Below, piece by piece: positions 34,112-44,358 of a stretch of 64,000 bases of DNA. This DNA comes from Clostridium sp. 27_14. Lineage in GTDB: Bacteria; Bacillota; Clostridia; TANB77; CAG-508. A program made the translations under genes and the position numbers. Location of the stretch: positions 34,418 to 98,417 of the forward strand of contig MNRQ01000022.1 of the NCBI GenBank assembly GCA_001916035.1, in the 5' to 3' direction. The notes beneath the pieces were generated by a model. That model was not told the DNA's origin and did not search any database. It saw only the letters and a list, made by a program, of their open reading frames with translations. Numbering within the stretch: the stretch's first letter is position 1; each line of letters starts with the position of its first letter.

Positions 34112-34669
34112 ATGTATTTAATAGTAGGATTAGGAAATCCTGAGGAAGAATATGCAAAAACAAGGCATAATATGGGATTTGATGCTATAAATAAATTATC
34201 ACAAAAATATAATATAGATGTAAATAAAAAGAAATTTAAGGGGTTATATGGTACTGGAGTAATAGAAGGAAAAAAGGTTATATTGTTAAAACCTCAAACA
34301 TATATGAATTCAAGTGGTGATAGCATAATAGAAGTGATGGATTATTATGGAATAGAAACTCATGAATTAATAGTTATTTATGATGATATGGATATAGAAA
34401 AAGGAATTATGAAAATAAGAAAAAAAGGAGGACCTGGTTCTCACAATGGTATGAAATCTGTAGTTGAAAATTTGCAGACAACTGATTTTGCTAGAATAAG
34501 AATAGGGATAGGTCGTCCAGAACATTCAAATGATAAAATAAATTTTGTGATAGGGAAAATTCCAGAAGAAGAACAAAAAATATTGGAAACTGGAGTTCAA
34601 AAGGCTGCTGAGGCAATACCAGTGATTATTACAGATGGTATAGATAATGCAATGAATAAATGTAATTAA
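34112..34669 (+). CDS. pth: peptidyl-tRNA hydrolase
   Basis: This enzyme releases tRNA from peptidyl-tRNA that drops off the ribosome. The full family signature is present: GLGNPEEEYAKTRHNMGFD at the start (catalytic His in RHN), KPQTYMNSSG, YDDMDIEKG and GGPGSHNGMKS. The length of 185 residues is normal. The start at 34,112 follows GAAGGAGA; the longer frame at 34,052 adds 20 Lys/Arg-rich residues without a ribosome binding site. It heads a long plus-strand operon (pth-rng-rimO and onward). Confidence 0.95.
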   Translation: MYLIVGLGNPEEEYAKTRHNMGFDAINKLSQKYNIDVNKKKFKGLYGTGVIEGKKVILLKPQTYMNSSGDSIIEVMDYYGIETHELIVIYDDMDIEKGIMKIRKKGGPGSHNGMKSVVENLQTTDFARIRIGIGRPEHSNDKINFVIGKIPEEEQKILETGVQKAAEAIPVIITDGIDNAMNKCN

Positions 34670-34694
34670 TTTACTAATAGAAAGGACAAGTAGG

Positions 34695-35897
34695 ATGTTA
34701 GAGATATTTATAGATAAGCAAGAAAAACAAGAAAAGGTTGCTCTAGTGGAAAATGGTAATCTTGTAGAATATTATGAAGAAGATGAAAATACTGATAGAA
34801 AAGAAGGAAATATATATATAGGAACAGTAAAAGATATTATTCCTGGGATGCAATCAGCATTTGTAGATATAGGAACAGAGAAAAATGGTTTTATTCATTT
34901 AAAAGATATTTTACCAAAAATAGATGAAAGAAAAGAAAGTTTAGAACCTAATATAGAAATAGGAAAGGTAATAAAGCCAAATCAAAAATTATTAGTGCAA
35001 ATCAAAAAAGATAGTAATGATAAAAAAGGAGCTAGAGTTTCAACACATATAAATTTACCAGGAAAATATATAGTACTTATGCCAAATACTAGTTTTATTA
35101 CAGTATCACAAAAAATTGAAGATAAAGCTGAACAAGAAAGATTGATAAATTTAGTTAAAAAATATATAGGCAAAGAAAATGGGGCAATTATAAGAACATC
35201 TGCTGTAAAAAAAGAGAAAGAATTAATACATGATATTGAGGATTTGGAAAGAAAGTGGAAAAAAATAAGAGAAAAGTATGAGCAAGTGGTAAAACAAAAT
35301 AACAAAGAAAGTTTGATTTATGAAGCAGAAAATATATTAGAAAAAATGATAATTGATTTGTCAAATGAAAAAATAGAAAATATAGTGACAAATGATGAAA
35401 AACAATATGCACAATTATTAGATGAGAAAAGTAAATCAGATGAGCTTGTTAATACTAAAATTATTTTGGAAAATAAAGATGTTTTAGATATATATGACAT
35501 AAAAAAACAACTTGAGAAATTACCTAATCGTAAAATATGGTTAAAATGTGGTGGATTTATAACAATTGATAAAACTGAGGCATTGACAGCAATTGATGTA
35601 AATACAGGAAAATATACAGGAAATAGAAATTTAGAACAAACATTATATAAGGTAAATGAAGAAGCAACAGTAGAGATTGCAAAACAACTAAGATTAAGAG
35701 ATATTGGTGGAATTATAATTATTGATTACATAGACATGAAAAAACAAGAAAATAAAGACAAGATACAAAAGTTATTAGAGGAAAGATTAAAGTTTGATAG
35801 AGCAAAAACACAAGTGGAAGGTTTTACAAAATTAGATTTAATGGAAATGACTAGAAAACATATTTGTAGTCATAAAGATAGAAAGGAAAATATTTAA
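34695..35897 (+). CDS. rng: ribonuclease G/E family endonuclease
   Basis: This 400-residue RNase E/G catalytic unit has an S1 domain near 35-130 (IYIGTVKDIIPGMQSAFVDIG), the middle RNase H-like region, and the DNase I-like catalytic core with metal-binding Asp in LTAIDVNTGKYTG and in IIIDYIDM. It lacks the RNase E C-terminal scaffold and the zinc-link cysteines are not obvious (only a C-terminal Cys before HKDRKEN), so tetramer formation is uncertain. The ATG at 34,695 follows AAAGGACAAGT. The stop shares a base with the rimO start (TAATG). With RNase J it gives two decay enzymes within 35 kb. Confidence 0.88.
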   Translation: MLEIFIDKQEKQEKVALVENGNLVEYYEEDENTDRKEGNIYIGTVKDIIPGMQSAFVDIGTEKNGFIHLKDILPKIDERKESLEPNIEIGKVIKPNQKLLVQIKKDSNDKKGARVSTHINLPGKYIVLMPNTSFITVSQKIEDKAEQERLINLVKKYIGKENGAIIRTSAVKKEKELIHDIEDLERKWKKIREKYEQVVKQNNKESLIYEAENILEKMIIDLSNEKIENIVTNDEKQYAQLLDEKSKSDELVNTKIILENKDVLDIYDIKKQLEKLPNRKIWLKCGGFITIDKTEALTAIDVNTGKYTGNRNLEQTLYKVNEEATVEIAKQLRLRDIGGIIIIDYIDMKKQENKDKIQKLLEERLKFDRAKTQVEGFTKLDLMEMTRKHICSHKDRKENI

Positions 35898-37261
35898 TGA
35901 ATGTAGGGTTTGTATCGTTAGGTTGTAGTAAAAATTTAATAGACACAGAAGTTACGGTTGGGCTTTTTAAAGATCATCATTATGCAATAGTAAATGATCC
36001 GGCAAAAGCAGATATAATAGTTGTAAATACATGTGGTTTTATAGATTCAGCCAAAGAAGAAGCAATAAATACAATATTAGAGATGGCAGAATATAAAAAA
36101 CAAAGATGTAGATATTTAATAGCAATGGGATGTTTAGTGCAAAGGTATTATGAAGATTTGAAAAAGAGTTTACCAGAGGTTGATTTGTTTATTAAATTGG
36201 AAAATTATGATAATTTGTGGCAGGCTATTGAAGATATGTTAAAAATGGATGTTCAAATACAACCTAAAAATAAAACAAATTTGAAAATATCAGAAATTAC
36301 GCAATTACCAATGCTTGAACAAGAAGAATATATGGAAAGAGTTGTAACAACAGGTCAAAATTATGCGTATTTAAAAATAGGTGAGGGCTGTAGCAATTTT
36401 TGTACATATTGTGCTATACCATATATAAGAGGGAAATTTATAAGTAGAAAAATAGAAGATATTTTAGAAGAAGCTAAAATGTTGGCAAGTAAAGGAATTA
36501 AGGAATTAATTGTAATAGCACAAGATACTACTAAATACGGTATAGATATTTATGGAGAACCTAAATTAGTAGACTTGTTGCAAGAATTATCTAAAATAAA
36601 TGGTATAGAATGGATTCGCTTTTTGTATTCATATCCAGAAGGGATTTCAGATGAATTAATAGATTTAGTTGCTGAAAATAATAAAATAGCAAAATATTTT
36701 GATATTCCGATTCAACATATTTCTGATAACATTTTGAAGAAAATGAATAGAAAAACAAGTAAGAATGATATACAAAATTTATTGAAAAAGATACGTGCTA
36801 AGATTCCAGATGTTGTTTTAAGGACAAGTTTAATTGTTGGTTTTCCTGGTGAGACTGAGAATGATTTTTCTGAATTATTGGATTTTATTAAAGAAACTAA
36901 ATTTGATAAGTTGGGTGCTTTTATGTATTCTAAGGAAGAGGGAACTCCTGCTGCTAAACTAGATAATCAGATTCATGGTAATACAAAAAAGGCTAGATAT
37001 AATAGACTTATGAAGATACAACAGGATATTTCTAAAGAAAACTTAGAGAAAAGAGTAGGCAGAGTTTGTAGAGTTTTGATTGAGAATGTGTCTTTTGATA
37101 GAAAATTTTTTGTTGGTAGAACTATGCAGGATGCTCCTGATATTGACGGGGTTGTGTTTATTAAGAATTCTGGTGATTTGGATTTGGTGGATAAGTTTGT
37201 TTTATGCAGAATTACAGATATTAGTAATAGCTATGATTTTATTGCTTCGCTTGAAAAATAA
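35897..37261 (+). CDS. rimO: ribosomal protein S12 methylthiotransferase
   Basis: This radical SAM enzyme adds a methylthio group to an aspartate of ribosomal protein S12. The N-terminal domain has the MTTase cysteines (GCSKN, NTCGF and GCLVQ), the radical SAM motif is CSNFCTYCAIP, and a C-terminal TRAM domain follows (VGRVCRVLIEN). The length of 454 residues is typical. The start codon overlaps the rng stop by one base. The first third uses A-ending codons; the last 60 codons are almost all T/G-ending (GTT, ATT, TTG, GGT). The stop is followed by AATTACAATTTTGG, matching the start of the family-2 repeats. Confidence 0.94.
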   Translation: MNVGFVSLGCSKNLIDTEVTVGLFKDHHYAIVNDPAKADIIVVNTCGFIDSAKEEAINTILEMAEYKKQRCRYLIAMGCLVQRYYEDLKKSLPEVDLFIKLENYDNLWQAIEDMLKMDVQIQPKNKTNLKISEITQLPMLEQEEYMERVVTTGQNYAYLKIGEGCSNFCTYCAIPYIRGKFISRKIEDILEEAKMLASKGIKELIVIAQDTTKYGIDIYGEPKLVDLLQELSKINGIEWIRFLYSYPEGISDELIDLVAENNKIAKYFDIPIQHISDNILKKMNRKTSKNDIQNLLKKIRAKIPDVVLRTSLIVGFPGETENDFSELLDFIKETKFDKLGAFMYSKEEGTPAAKLDNQIHGNTKKARYNRLMKIQQDISKENLEKRVGRVCRVLIENVSFDRKFFVGRTMQDAPDIDGVVFIKNSGDLDLVDKFVLCRITDISNSYDFIASLEK

Positions 37262-37281
37262 TTACAATTTTGGAGGATAAA

Positions 37282-38778
37282 ATGGATGAGAATAAGTTTT
37301 TAGAGAAAATGAGATTATTGAAGTTACAAGAAACCATAAGAATTGTTGAGAGTAAAGTAGGATTGCAGGCTGATAAAAGAGAATGGGAACAGGCTTTGTC
37401 AGAAAATAAGGTTTCTAATGTGAAATATATGGGAAAAACTGAAATAGACGGTAAATGGCAAGACATATATATGGTGGTTGAGCAATTTCAAAAAGAAATT
37501 AATGGAAAAGTTAATATTGTTGATGTTGAAAAATATGTAACAGAAAATTTAGAATATATTGCAGGAGATAATAAACAAGATGGATATTCTCAAATATTTT
37601 TGTCAGAAAAATATTCAAATCAAAAAGAATTATTAGAACAACTTCAAAATATGGATGAAAATGGAATATTAGATTTAAGTGATTTAGAAAATCAAAGAAT
37701 TGAAAATATTGCTAAAGAATTGAATATTGAACCTGAAGATATATATAGTATAGATGAAATTGATTTAGAACAATTAATTGATGAAAAGTATAGTGAATTG
37801 AATAGTGAAAGAGAGAATCAAGAAGAGTTGCTAGAAAAAGGTTCGAGTGCTAAAAAAGGTATAGGTGTTGCAGATGGGGAAAAAGATGATAGAGTAAAAC
37901 TTTCAGAAAAACAATTAGATGGATTGCAAATAAAAGAAGAAACATCTTTAAGTCAAGATATAAAAGGTGTTACATTAAGTGAAAAGCTTGGATTGCAAAA
38001 AAATGGTATTTATGATGCAAAAAAATTAGCAAGAATATCAATATCTGGGCCAAGAGGAGATGCATATGTAGCTATTCATTCTGATGGAACAGCTACAGTT
38101 TTAGGTGAAGATATTTTGGAACCTGATAGTAGAATGGGAACATCACAAACAGGTACAGGTATGGCAATAAATAATGATGGAACTGTTAATCAAGAGGCTG
38201 TAACATCAAGCTATAGAATTGTTAATGGTAATGGAAATGAGTATTTGCGTGCAAGTTATGATGAATCATTAGGTAAAGAGATTAAATATAGTATGTTTTC
38301 TCCAGAAAAAATGGAATATTTAGATGTGGAGTTAGAAACTCAAAGAACCAGACCACAAGATAGTGCAGTTAGGCAGTTTATGAAAGATAGAGGTGCTGGT
38401 ATAAGAGAGGCAGAACATGTTTTAGATAGAGGTGAAGAGCATCAGATTTATGGAGAGATGGAAGAAGATTCTGAACATAAATTAAATATAAAAGATGTTG
38501 ATAATAATAAAAATAATGATACTCATGAACATGATGATTTAATAGATGAAAATGGAGAAATAAAAGTTGAATTAGAAGATTATATACCAAATACTGATAT
38601 TACGTGGGAACAGTTTGCTTCTATGTGTGGCTATAGAGGTGAAGATAGATTAGAAATGGCTGTTCAAAAATTTAATGAGGAAAAAGAAAAAAATCTTGAT
38701 GCAAGTAACCAGGAACTTATAGATTATATTGAAGAACAGGAAAATGAACAATATAGAGGTAATGAACGAATAAGATAA
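37282..38778 (+). CDS. large acidic protein of unknown function
   Basis: This 498-residue, Asp/Glu/Asn-rich soluble protein sits between rimO and trpS in the same operon. The N-terminal 45 residues are helical (KFLEKMRLLKLQETIRIVESK). The middle is charged linker, residues about 240-330 form a beta-rich unit (ARISISGPRGDAYVAIHSDGTATVLG), and the C-terminal 75 residues are again helical (WEQFASMCGYRGEDRLEMAVQKF). No signal peptide or membrane helix is seen. I know no family match. The ATG at 37,282 follows TGGAGGATAAA. The phrase FMKDRGAG and the negatively charged linkers might suit a ribosome- or envelope-binding scaffold. Confidence 0.6.
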   Translation: MDENKFLEKMRLLKLQETIRIVESKVGLQADKREWEQALSENKVSNVKYMGKTEIDGKWQDIYMVVEQFQKEINGKVNIVDVEKYVTENLEYIAGDNKQDGYSQIFLSEKYSNQKELLEQLQNMDENGILDLSDLENQRIENIAKELNIEPEDIYSIDEIDLEQLIDEKYSELNSERENQEELLEKGSSAKKGIGVADGEKDDRVKLSEKQLDGLQIKEETSLSQDIKGVTLSEKLGLQKNGIYDAKKLARISISGPRGDAYVAIHSDGTATVLGEDILEPDSRMGTSQTGTGMAINNDGTVNQEAVTSSYRIVNGNGNEYLRASYDESLGKEIKYSMFSPEKMEYLDVELETQRTRPQDSAVRQFMKDRGAGIREAEHVLDRGEEHQIYGEMEEDSEHKLNIKDVDNNKNNDTHEHDDLIDENGEIKVELEDYIPNTDITWEQFASMCGYRGEDRLEMAVQKFNEEKEKNLDASNQELIDYIEEQENEQYRGNERIR

Positions 38779-38804
38779 ATGGATATTAGAAAGGAAGTTT
38801 TTTT

Positions 38805-39809
38805 ATGAAAAGAATACTAACAGGAGATAGACCTACAGGTAGATTACATATAGGACATTATTTTGGATCATTGAAAAAAAGGGTAGAAATGCAAAATAGT
38901 GGAGAATATGATATGTTTATATTAATTGCAGATGTACAGGCTTTAACAGATAATTTTAATAATCCAGAAAAAGTAAGAAAAAATGTAAGAGAATTGGCAA
39001 TGGATTATTTATCATGTGGTATAGATCCAGAAAAAACAACTATTTATGTGCAATCAATGATACCTGAAACAGCAGAATTGACGGTATATTATTCAAATTT
39101 AGTAACGATTGCAAGATTACAAAGAAATCCTACAGTAAAAACTGAGATTGCACAAAAAAAAGATTTATTTGGTGAAAGTGTTACTTATGGATTTTTAGGG
39201 TATCCTGTAAGTCAGGCTGCTGATATTACAACTTTTAACGGTGAATTAGTGCCAGCAGGTGAGGACCAGGAACCATTAATTGAACAATGTAGGGAAATAG
39301 TTAGAAAGTTTAATAGTATTTATGGTGATGTATTGGTGGAACCAAAGATTGTTTTATCTGAAGGAAAAAGAATTAAAGGTTTAGATGGAAATGAAAAAAT
39401 GGGAAAATCTTTAGGTAATGCTATTTATTTATCAGATACAGAAGAAGAAATTACAAGAAAGGTTATGAGTGCAGTAACAGATCCAAATCGTATAAAAAAA
39501 GATGATTTAGGTAATCCTGATATATGTATGGTTTCATATTATCATAAATTATTTACAAGTTCAAAAGATGTAAAAGTGGTCTGTGAGGAATGTAGAGCTG
39601 GAAAAAGAGGTTGTGTTGCTTGTAAAAAACAACTTGCTAAAAATATTATTGATTACTTAGCTCCAATTAGAGAAAAGAGAAAATATTATGAAGAACACCC
39701 TGAATTAGTTGATAAAATTTTAAAAGAAGGTACAGAAAAAGCTAGAAAAGTTGCCAAAGAAACTATGAGAGATGTTAAAAAGGCTATGAAATTAGATTAT
39801 TTTGAATAG
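38805..39809 (+). CDS. trpS: tryptophan--tRNA ligase
   Basis: This class I synthetase is complete: TGDRPTGRLHIGHYFG carries the HIGH motif, the ADVQALTDN and LVPAGEDQEP substrate segments are present, and KMGKSLGN is the KMSKS loop. The length is 334 residues. Cysteines near the C-terminus (CEECRAGKRGCVACKK) form a possible zinc or iron-sulfur site, as in some type II TrpRS. The ribosome binding site is AAAGGAAG with an eight-base gap. It lies 26 bases after the unknown acidic gene. No T-box or trp leader is visible, so tryptophan control is not indicated. Confidence 0.95.
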   Translation: MKRILTGDRPTGRLHIGHYFGSLKKRVEMQNSGEYDMFILIADVQALTDNFNNPEKVRKNVRELAMDYLSCGIDPEKTTIYVQSMIPETAELTVYYSNLVTIARLQRNPTVKTEIAQKKDLFGESVTYGFLGYPVSQAADITTFNGELVPAGEDQEPLIEQCREIVRKFNSIYGDVLVEPKIVLSEGKRIKGLDGNEKMGKSLGNAIYLSDTEEEITRKVMSAVTDPNRIKKDDLGNPDICMVSYYHKLFTSSKDVKVVCEECRAGKRGCVACKKQLAKNIIDYLAPIREKRKYYEEHPELVDKILKEGTEKARKVAKETMRDVKKAMKLDYFE

Positions 39810-39826
39810 TAAAAATATTAGTTTGA

Positions 39827-41113
<1,287 letters not shown>

Positions 41114-41171
41114 GGAATAGTATATTATAATGGTATAATTTATTGAATTAAAGATTTATGTATGGTTAATA

Positions 41172-41223
41172 AAAGACACATATAAATAAACTTAGAATAG
41201 CAAGTTTATTTATATGTGTCTTT
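41172..41223. terminator. strong bidirectional terminator
   Basis: AAAGACACATATAAATAAAC and its complement form a 21-base stem around a short loop (AGAATAGC), separating obgE (+) from the TetR gene (-). Confidence 0.85.
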
Positions 41224-41824
41224 ATGTATCTTCTTTTAAAATATTTCTAATAATTTTGTATAGGTATGGTTTGTATTCTTCAATAGAAACAGGAATGTTG
41301 TATATTATTGAATTAAAACAAGTTGTGCCTGCGAGTTCTATAATAGTAAATAAAGTCATTTCTGGGTTAGAGTAATTGCGATTATTTTCATGAGCTTTTT
41401 TGGTAAAGAAATCTATTAAACTTTCATTTTTACTGTCTGGTGAAGGTATATTAGTTAAGGCAGTATTGAAAATTCCACCAGATAAATCTTTGGACATAAA
41501 TTTTAATAAAATTTTATCATTTGTTAAAGAATCTATAACATGATTAATAATAAAAATAACTTGGTCGTCAAAATTATCAATATATACTTTGTTTAATGCA
41601 GAAATTGCATCAGAAAAAAGTTTTTTAGAAGTTTTTTCAATTAATTTGTTTCTAATGTCATATTTGTCTTTAAAATATAAATAAAAAGTGCCTTTTCCAA
41701 CTCCAGCGTCATCAACGATATTTTGGATAGATGTGTCTTTTAATCCATTTTTTGTGAATAAGTTATATGCTGAATCAAATAGTTTGTTTATTTTTTCACG
41801 TTTATTTTCTTGTGCTTTATACAT
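41222..41824 (-). CDS. TetR/AcrR family regulator of the adjacent exporter
   Basis: This 200-residue regulator has the N-terminal HTH (NGLKDTSIQNIVDDAGVGKGTFYLYFKDK) and C-terminal ligand-binding helices. The start is the complement of 41,822-41,824, behind GAGGTGAT; the longer frame begins within the divergent promoters. It is transcribed away from the RND exporter gene at 42,066. Palindromes near both promoters (41,865-41,877 and 41,927-41,939) would let it repress itself and the exporter operon. The ligand is unknown. Confidence 0.88.
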   Translation of the reverse strand: MYKAQENKREKINKLFDSAYNLFTKNGLKDTSIQNIVDDAGVGKGTFYLYFKDKYDIRNKLIEKTSKKLFSDAISALNKVYIDNFDDQVIFIINHVIDSLTNDKILLKFMSKDLSGGIFNTALTNIPSPDSKNESLIDFFTKKAHENNRNYSNPEMTLFTIIELAGTTCFNSIIYNIPVSIEEYKPYLYKIIRNILKEDT

Positions 41825-41864
41825 AAATATCACCTCATATTCATAATATATTATTGCATAAAAA

Positions 41865-41877
41865 TGACTTAAAGTCA
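41865..41877. promoter_or_regulatory. candidate TetR operator, proximal to the regulator
   Basis: TGACTTAAAGTCA is a perfect palindrome (TGACTT/AAGTCA) that overlaps the likely -35 (TTGACT on the minus strand) of the TetR gene. Confidence 0.5.
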
Positions 41878-41925
41878 ATATCAAGTTGAAAATTATAAAA
41901 AAAGCAAATAATTTTAACAAAAATA

Positions 41926-41954
41926 TTGACTATTGGTCAGAAAAATAATATAAT
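41926..41954 (+). promoter_or_regulatory. promoter of the exporter operon with an operator in the -35
   Basis: TTGACT (41,926-41,931) and TATAAT (41,949-41,954) are 17 bases apart. TGACTATTGGTCA (41,927-41,939) is palindromic in its arms and overlaps the -35, as expected for TetR-type repression. Confidence 0.65.
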
Positions 41955-42065
41955 AGGAAAAGATAGAAAAAATGTTGTATAGTTATTTGATAATTACTTA
42001 TTACTTTTTGCAATTATTGTAGCTATATTAAACATTGTTAATAAATAGAAAGGATTGTGATAAAA

Positions 42066-44132
42066 GTGCAAAAATTTGGAGAATTTATAGTAAATCACAG
42101 AAGATTAATTATCATAATTTGTTTATTATTATTAATTCCTTCAATAATAGGAATCAAAGCTACAAAAATAAATTATGATATTTTATCATATTTGCCAGAT
42201 ACGGTAGATACGGTAAAAGGTCAAAATATACTAACAGATGAATTTGGAGTGGGCTCTTATTCTATTGTTATAATTGATAACAAAATGAAGGATAAAGATA
42301 TTCTAAAAATGGAGGATAAAATAAAGGAAATAGATGCAGTTGATAAAGTAATTAGTAAATCAGATATTTTAGGTACATCTATTCCAGAAGAAATGTTACC
42401 AGATGATGTTAAAGAAGCTATAAATAAAGATGGTACAATACCAATTTTAGTAACTTTTAAAACAGGTATGGCAGCAGGTGAAACTTTAGATGCAATTGAT
42501 GATTTGAGAGATATTGTTGGTGATAGTTGCAAAGTTAGTGGTATTTCTGCTACTTCAGATGATATAAGAATTCTACTAGATCAAGAAATGTCAGTTTATG
42601 TTGTAGTAGCTTCAATATTTTGTATTATAGTTTTGATGATTGCTTTGGATTCTTATGGTGTTCCTTTAATTATTTTGGGAGGTATAGGAATTGCAATTTT
42701 GTATAATATGGGTACAAATATTGTTTTAGGTCAAATATCATATATAACTAAGGCTATTGCAACAGTTTTACAATTGGGCGTAACAATGGATTTCTCAATA
42801 TTCTTGTATCATAGTTATCAAAGACAAAAAGAAATTTTAGGTGATAAAAATAAAGCAATGGCAACAGCTATTAAGGAGACTTTAGTTTCTATTGTTGGTA
42901 GTTCTACAACTACAATTGCTGGATTTTTAGCTTTATGTACAATGAGCTTAACTTTAGGTACAGATATTGGATTGGTTATGGCTAAAGGTGTTTTAATAGG
43001 TGTTATTACAACAGTTACATTATTACCATCTTTGTTATTGGCTTTTGATAAGGTTATAGAGAAGACTAAACATAAGGAACTTTTACCAGAATTTAAGAAG
43101 TTTACTAATTTTATAGTAAATCATTATAAAGCAATGATAGTAGTATTTTTATTGTTATTAGCTCCTGCTATATATGGAAATAATAATGTAAAAGTTTATT
43201 ATAATTTGAATAAGTCTTTACCAGATACTTTGCAGAGTGTATCAGCAAATAAAGAATTACAAGAAAAATTTAATATGGTTTCAACTCAAATGGTGTTGGT
43301 AAATAAAGATATGAAGGCAGATATAGCTAAACAGATGATAAATGAGATTAAAGATTTGGATGGTGTTGATGGAGTTATAGGCTTACAAGAATTATTGGGT
43401 GATAATATTTCTAAAGAAATGATTCCAGATGATATATTGTCTATTTTTGAAAATGATAAATATCAATTATTAATTATTAATTCAACTTATGAAAATGCAA
43501 CAGATGAATCAAATGCTTTGATTCAAAAGGTTAATGAAATTGTTAGCAAATATGATGAAAATGCTATTATGGCAGGTGAGGGACCTTTAATGAATGACTT
43601 GGTAAAAATTGCTGATCATGATTTTAATAGTGTTAATGTGACTTCTGCTGTAGTTATTTTTGTTATTATGATATTCGTGTTTAAGTCAATTTCGTTGCCA
43701 GTGATTTTGATTGCTGTTATTGAGTTTGCTATTTTTGCGAATATGTCTTTTACAAGTTATTTTGGTACTGTTATTCCGTTTATTGCTTCTATTGTTATTG
43801 GTACTATTCAACTTGGTGCTACTGTTGATTATGCTATTTTAATGACTAATAAGTATGTGAAAAATAGGAAGGATGGCTTGGTGCCTAAAGAGGCTATGAG
43901 GTTGTCTTTACAGGATTCTATTAAGTCTGTTATTGTTAGTGCTTTTTGTTTCTTTGCTGCGACTTGTGGAGTTAGCTTGTTCTCTAATATTGAGATGATT
44001 GGCTCTATTTGTACTCTTATTTCTAGGGGTGCTATTATTAGTATGGTGGTTGTGCTTACTATATTGCCTGCTTGTTTGATTCTTTGTGATAGGGTTATTT
44101 GCAAAACTACTAAGGGTCTTGTAAGAAAATAA
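42066..44132 (+). CDS. RND/MMPL family transporter
   Basis: This 688-residue inner-membrane protein has two internal repeats, each with one helix, a large extracellular loop and five further helices (12 in all). Each half begins FIVNH (residues near 8 and 355) and has the MMPL pattern with acidic residues in GVTMDFSIFLYH and GATVDYAILMTN, the proton-relay sites. MMPL proteins export lipids, peptides or drugs. The GTG at 42,066 follows AAAGGATTGTGATAAAA, with spacing 11; the upstream GTG at 42,057 is too close. It is paired with the secreted heptad protein downstream and the divergent TetR gene. The last 400 bases switch to T/G-ending codons. Confidence 0.86.
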   Translation: MQKFGEFIVNHRRLIIIICLLLLIPSIIGIKATKINYDILSYLPDTVDTVKGQNILTDEFGVGSYSIVIIDNKMKDKDILKMEDKIKEIDAVDKVISKSDILGTSIPEEMLPDDVKEAINKDGTIPILVTFKTGMAAGETLDAIDDLRDIVGDSCKVSGISATSDDIRILLDQEMSVYVVVASIFCIIVLMIALDSYGVPLIILGGIGIAILYNMGTNIVLGQISYITKAIATVLQLGVTMDFSIFLYHSYQRQKEILGDKNKAMATAIKETLVSIVGSSTTTIAGFLALCTMSLTLGTDIGLVMAKGVLIGVITTVTLLPSLLLAFDKVIEKTKHKELLPEFKKFTNFIVNHYKAMIVVFLLLLAPAIYGNNNVKVYYNLNKSLPDTLQSVSANKELQEKFNMVSTQMVLVNKDMKADIAKQMINEIKDLDGVDGVIGLQELLGDNISKEMIPDDILSIFENDKYQLLIINSTYENATDESNALIQKVNEIVSKYDENAIMAGEGPLMNDLVKIADHDFNSVNVTSAVVIFVIMIFVFKSISLPVILIAVIEFAIFANMSFTSYFGTVIPFIASIVIGTIQLGATVDYAILMTNKYVKNRKDGLVPKEAMRLSLQDSIKSVIVSAFCFFAATCGVSLFSNIEMIGSICTLISRGAIISMVVVLTILPACLILCDRVICKTTKGLVRK

Positions 44133-44205
44133 TTACAATTTTGACGTCGTTAAACTTCGTTTAGAATTTAATCAACGTACCTTTGTACGCCTCATAAATT
44201 CTAAA
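44128..44205. repeat. palindromic intergenic repeat, family 2, copy A
   Basis: The element starts AATAATTACAATTTTGACG, right at the stop codon, and contains the stem TTTAGAATTTA/TAAATTCTAAA with an inner CGTAC-CTTT-GTACG hairpin. GACGTC and GTCAAAATT further right give an outer stem. Copy B is 127 bases downstream. Confidence 0.75.
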
Positions 44206-44254
44206 CTTGTTTGCCTAGTCAAAATTTAATTCTTTCCTTACAAGAGAAAAGTGA

Positions 44255-44333
44255 AATAATTACAATTTTGACGTCGTTAAACTTCATTTAGAATTTAATC
44301 AACGTACCTTTATACGGCTTATAAATTCTAAAA
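44255..44333. repeat. palindromic intergenic repeat, family 2, copy B
   Basis: It is nearly identical to copy A (about five changes in 78 bases, two of which break the inner hairpin: TTATACGG versus TTGTACGC). The pair fills the space between the exporter gene and its partner. Confidence 0.75.
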
Positions 44334-44358
44334 AATAATTGAAAGGTTGTGAATGTAA

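Noticed and set aside
44128..44333. CRISPR array from the repeated units near 44.1-44.3 kb
   Set aside because: Only two units of 78 bases, palindromic and without uniform spacers or cas genes; they are intergenic repeats.
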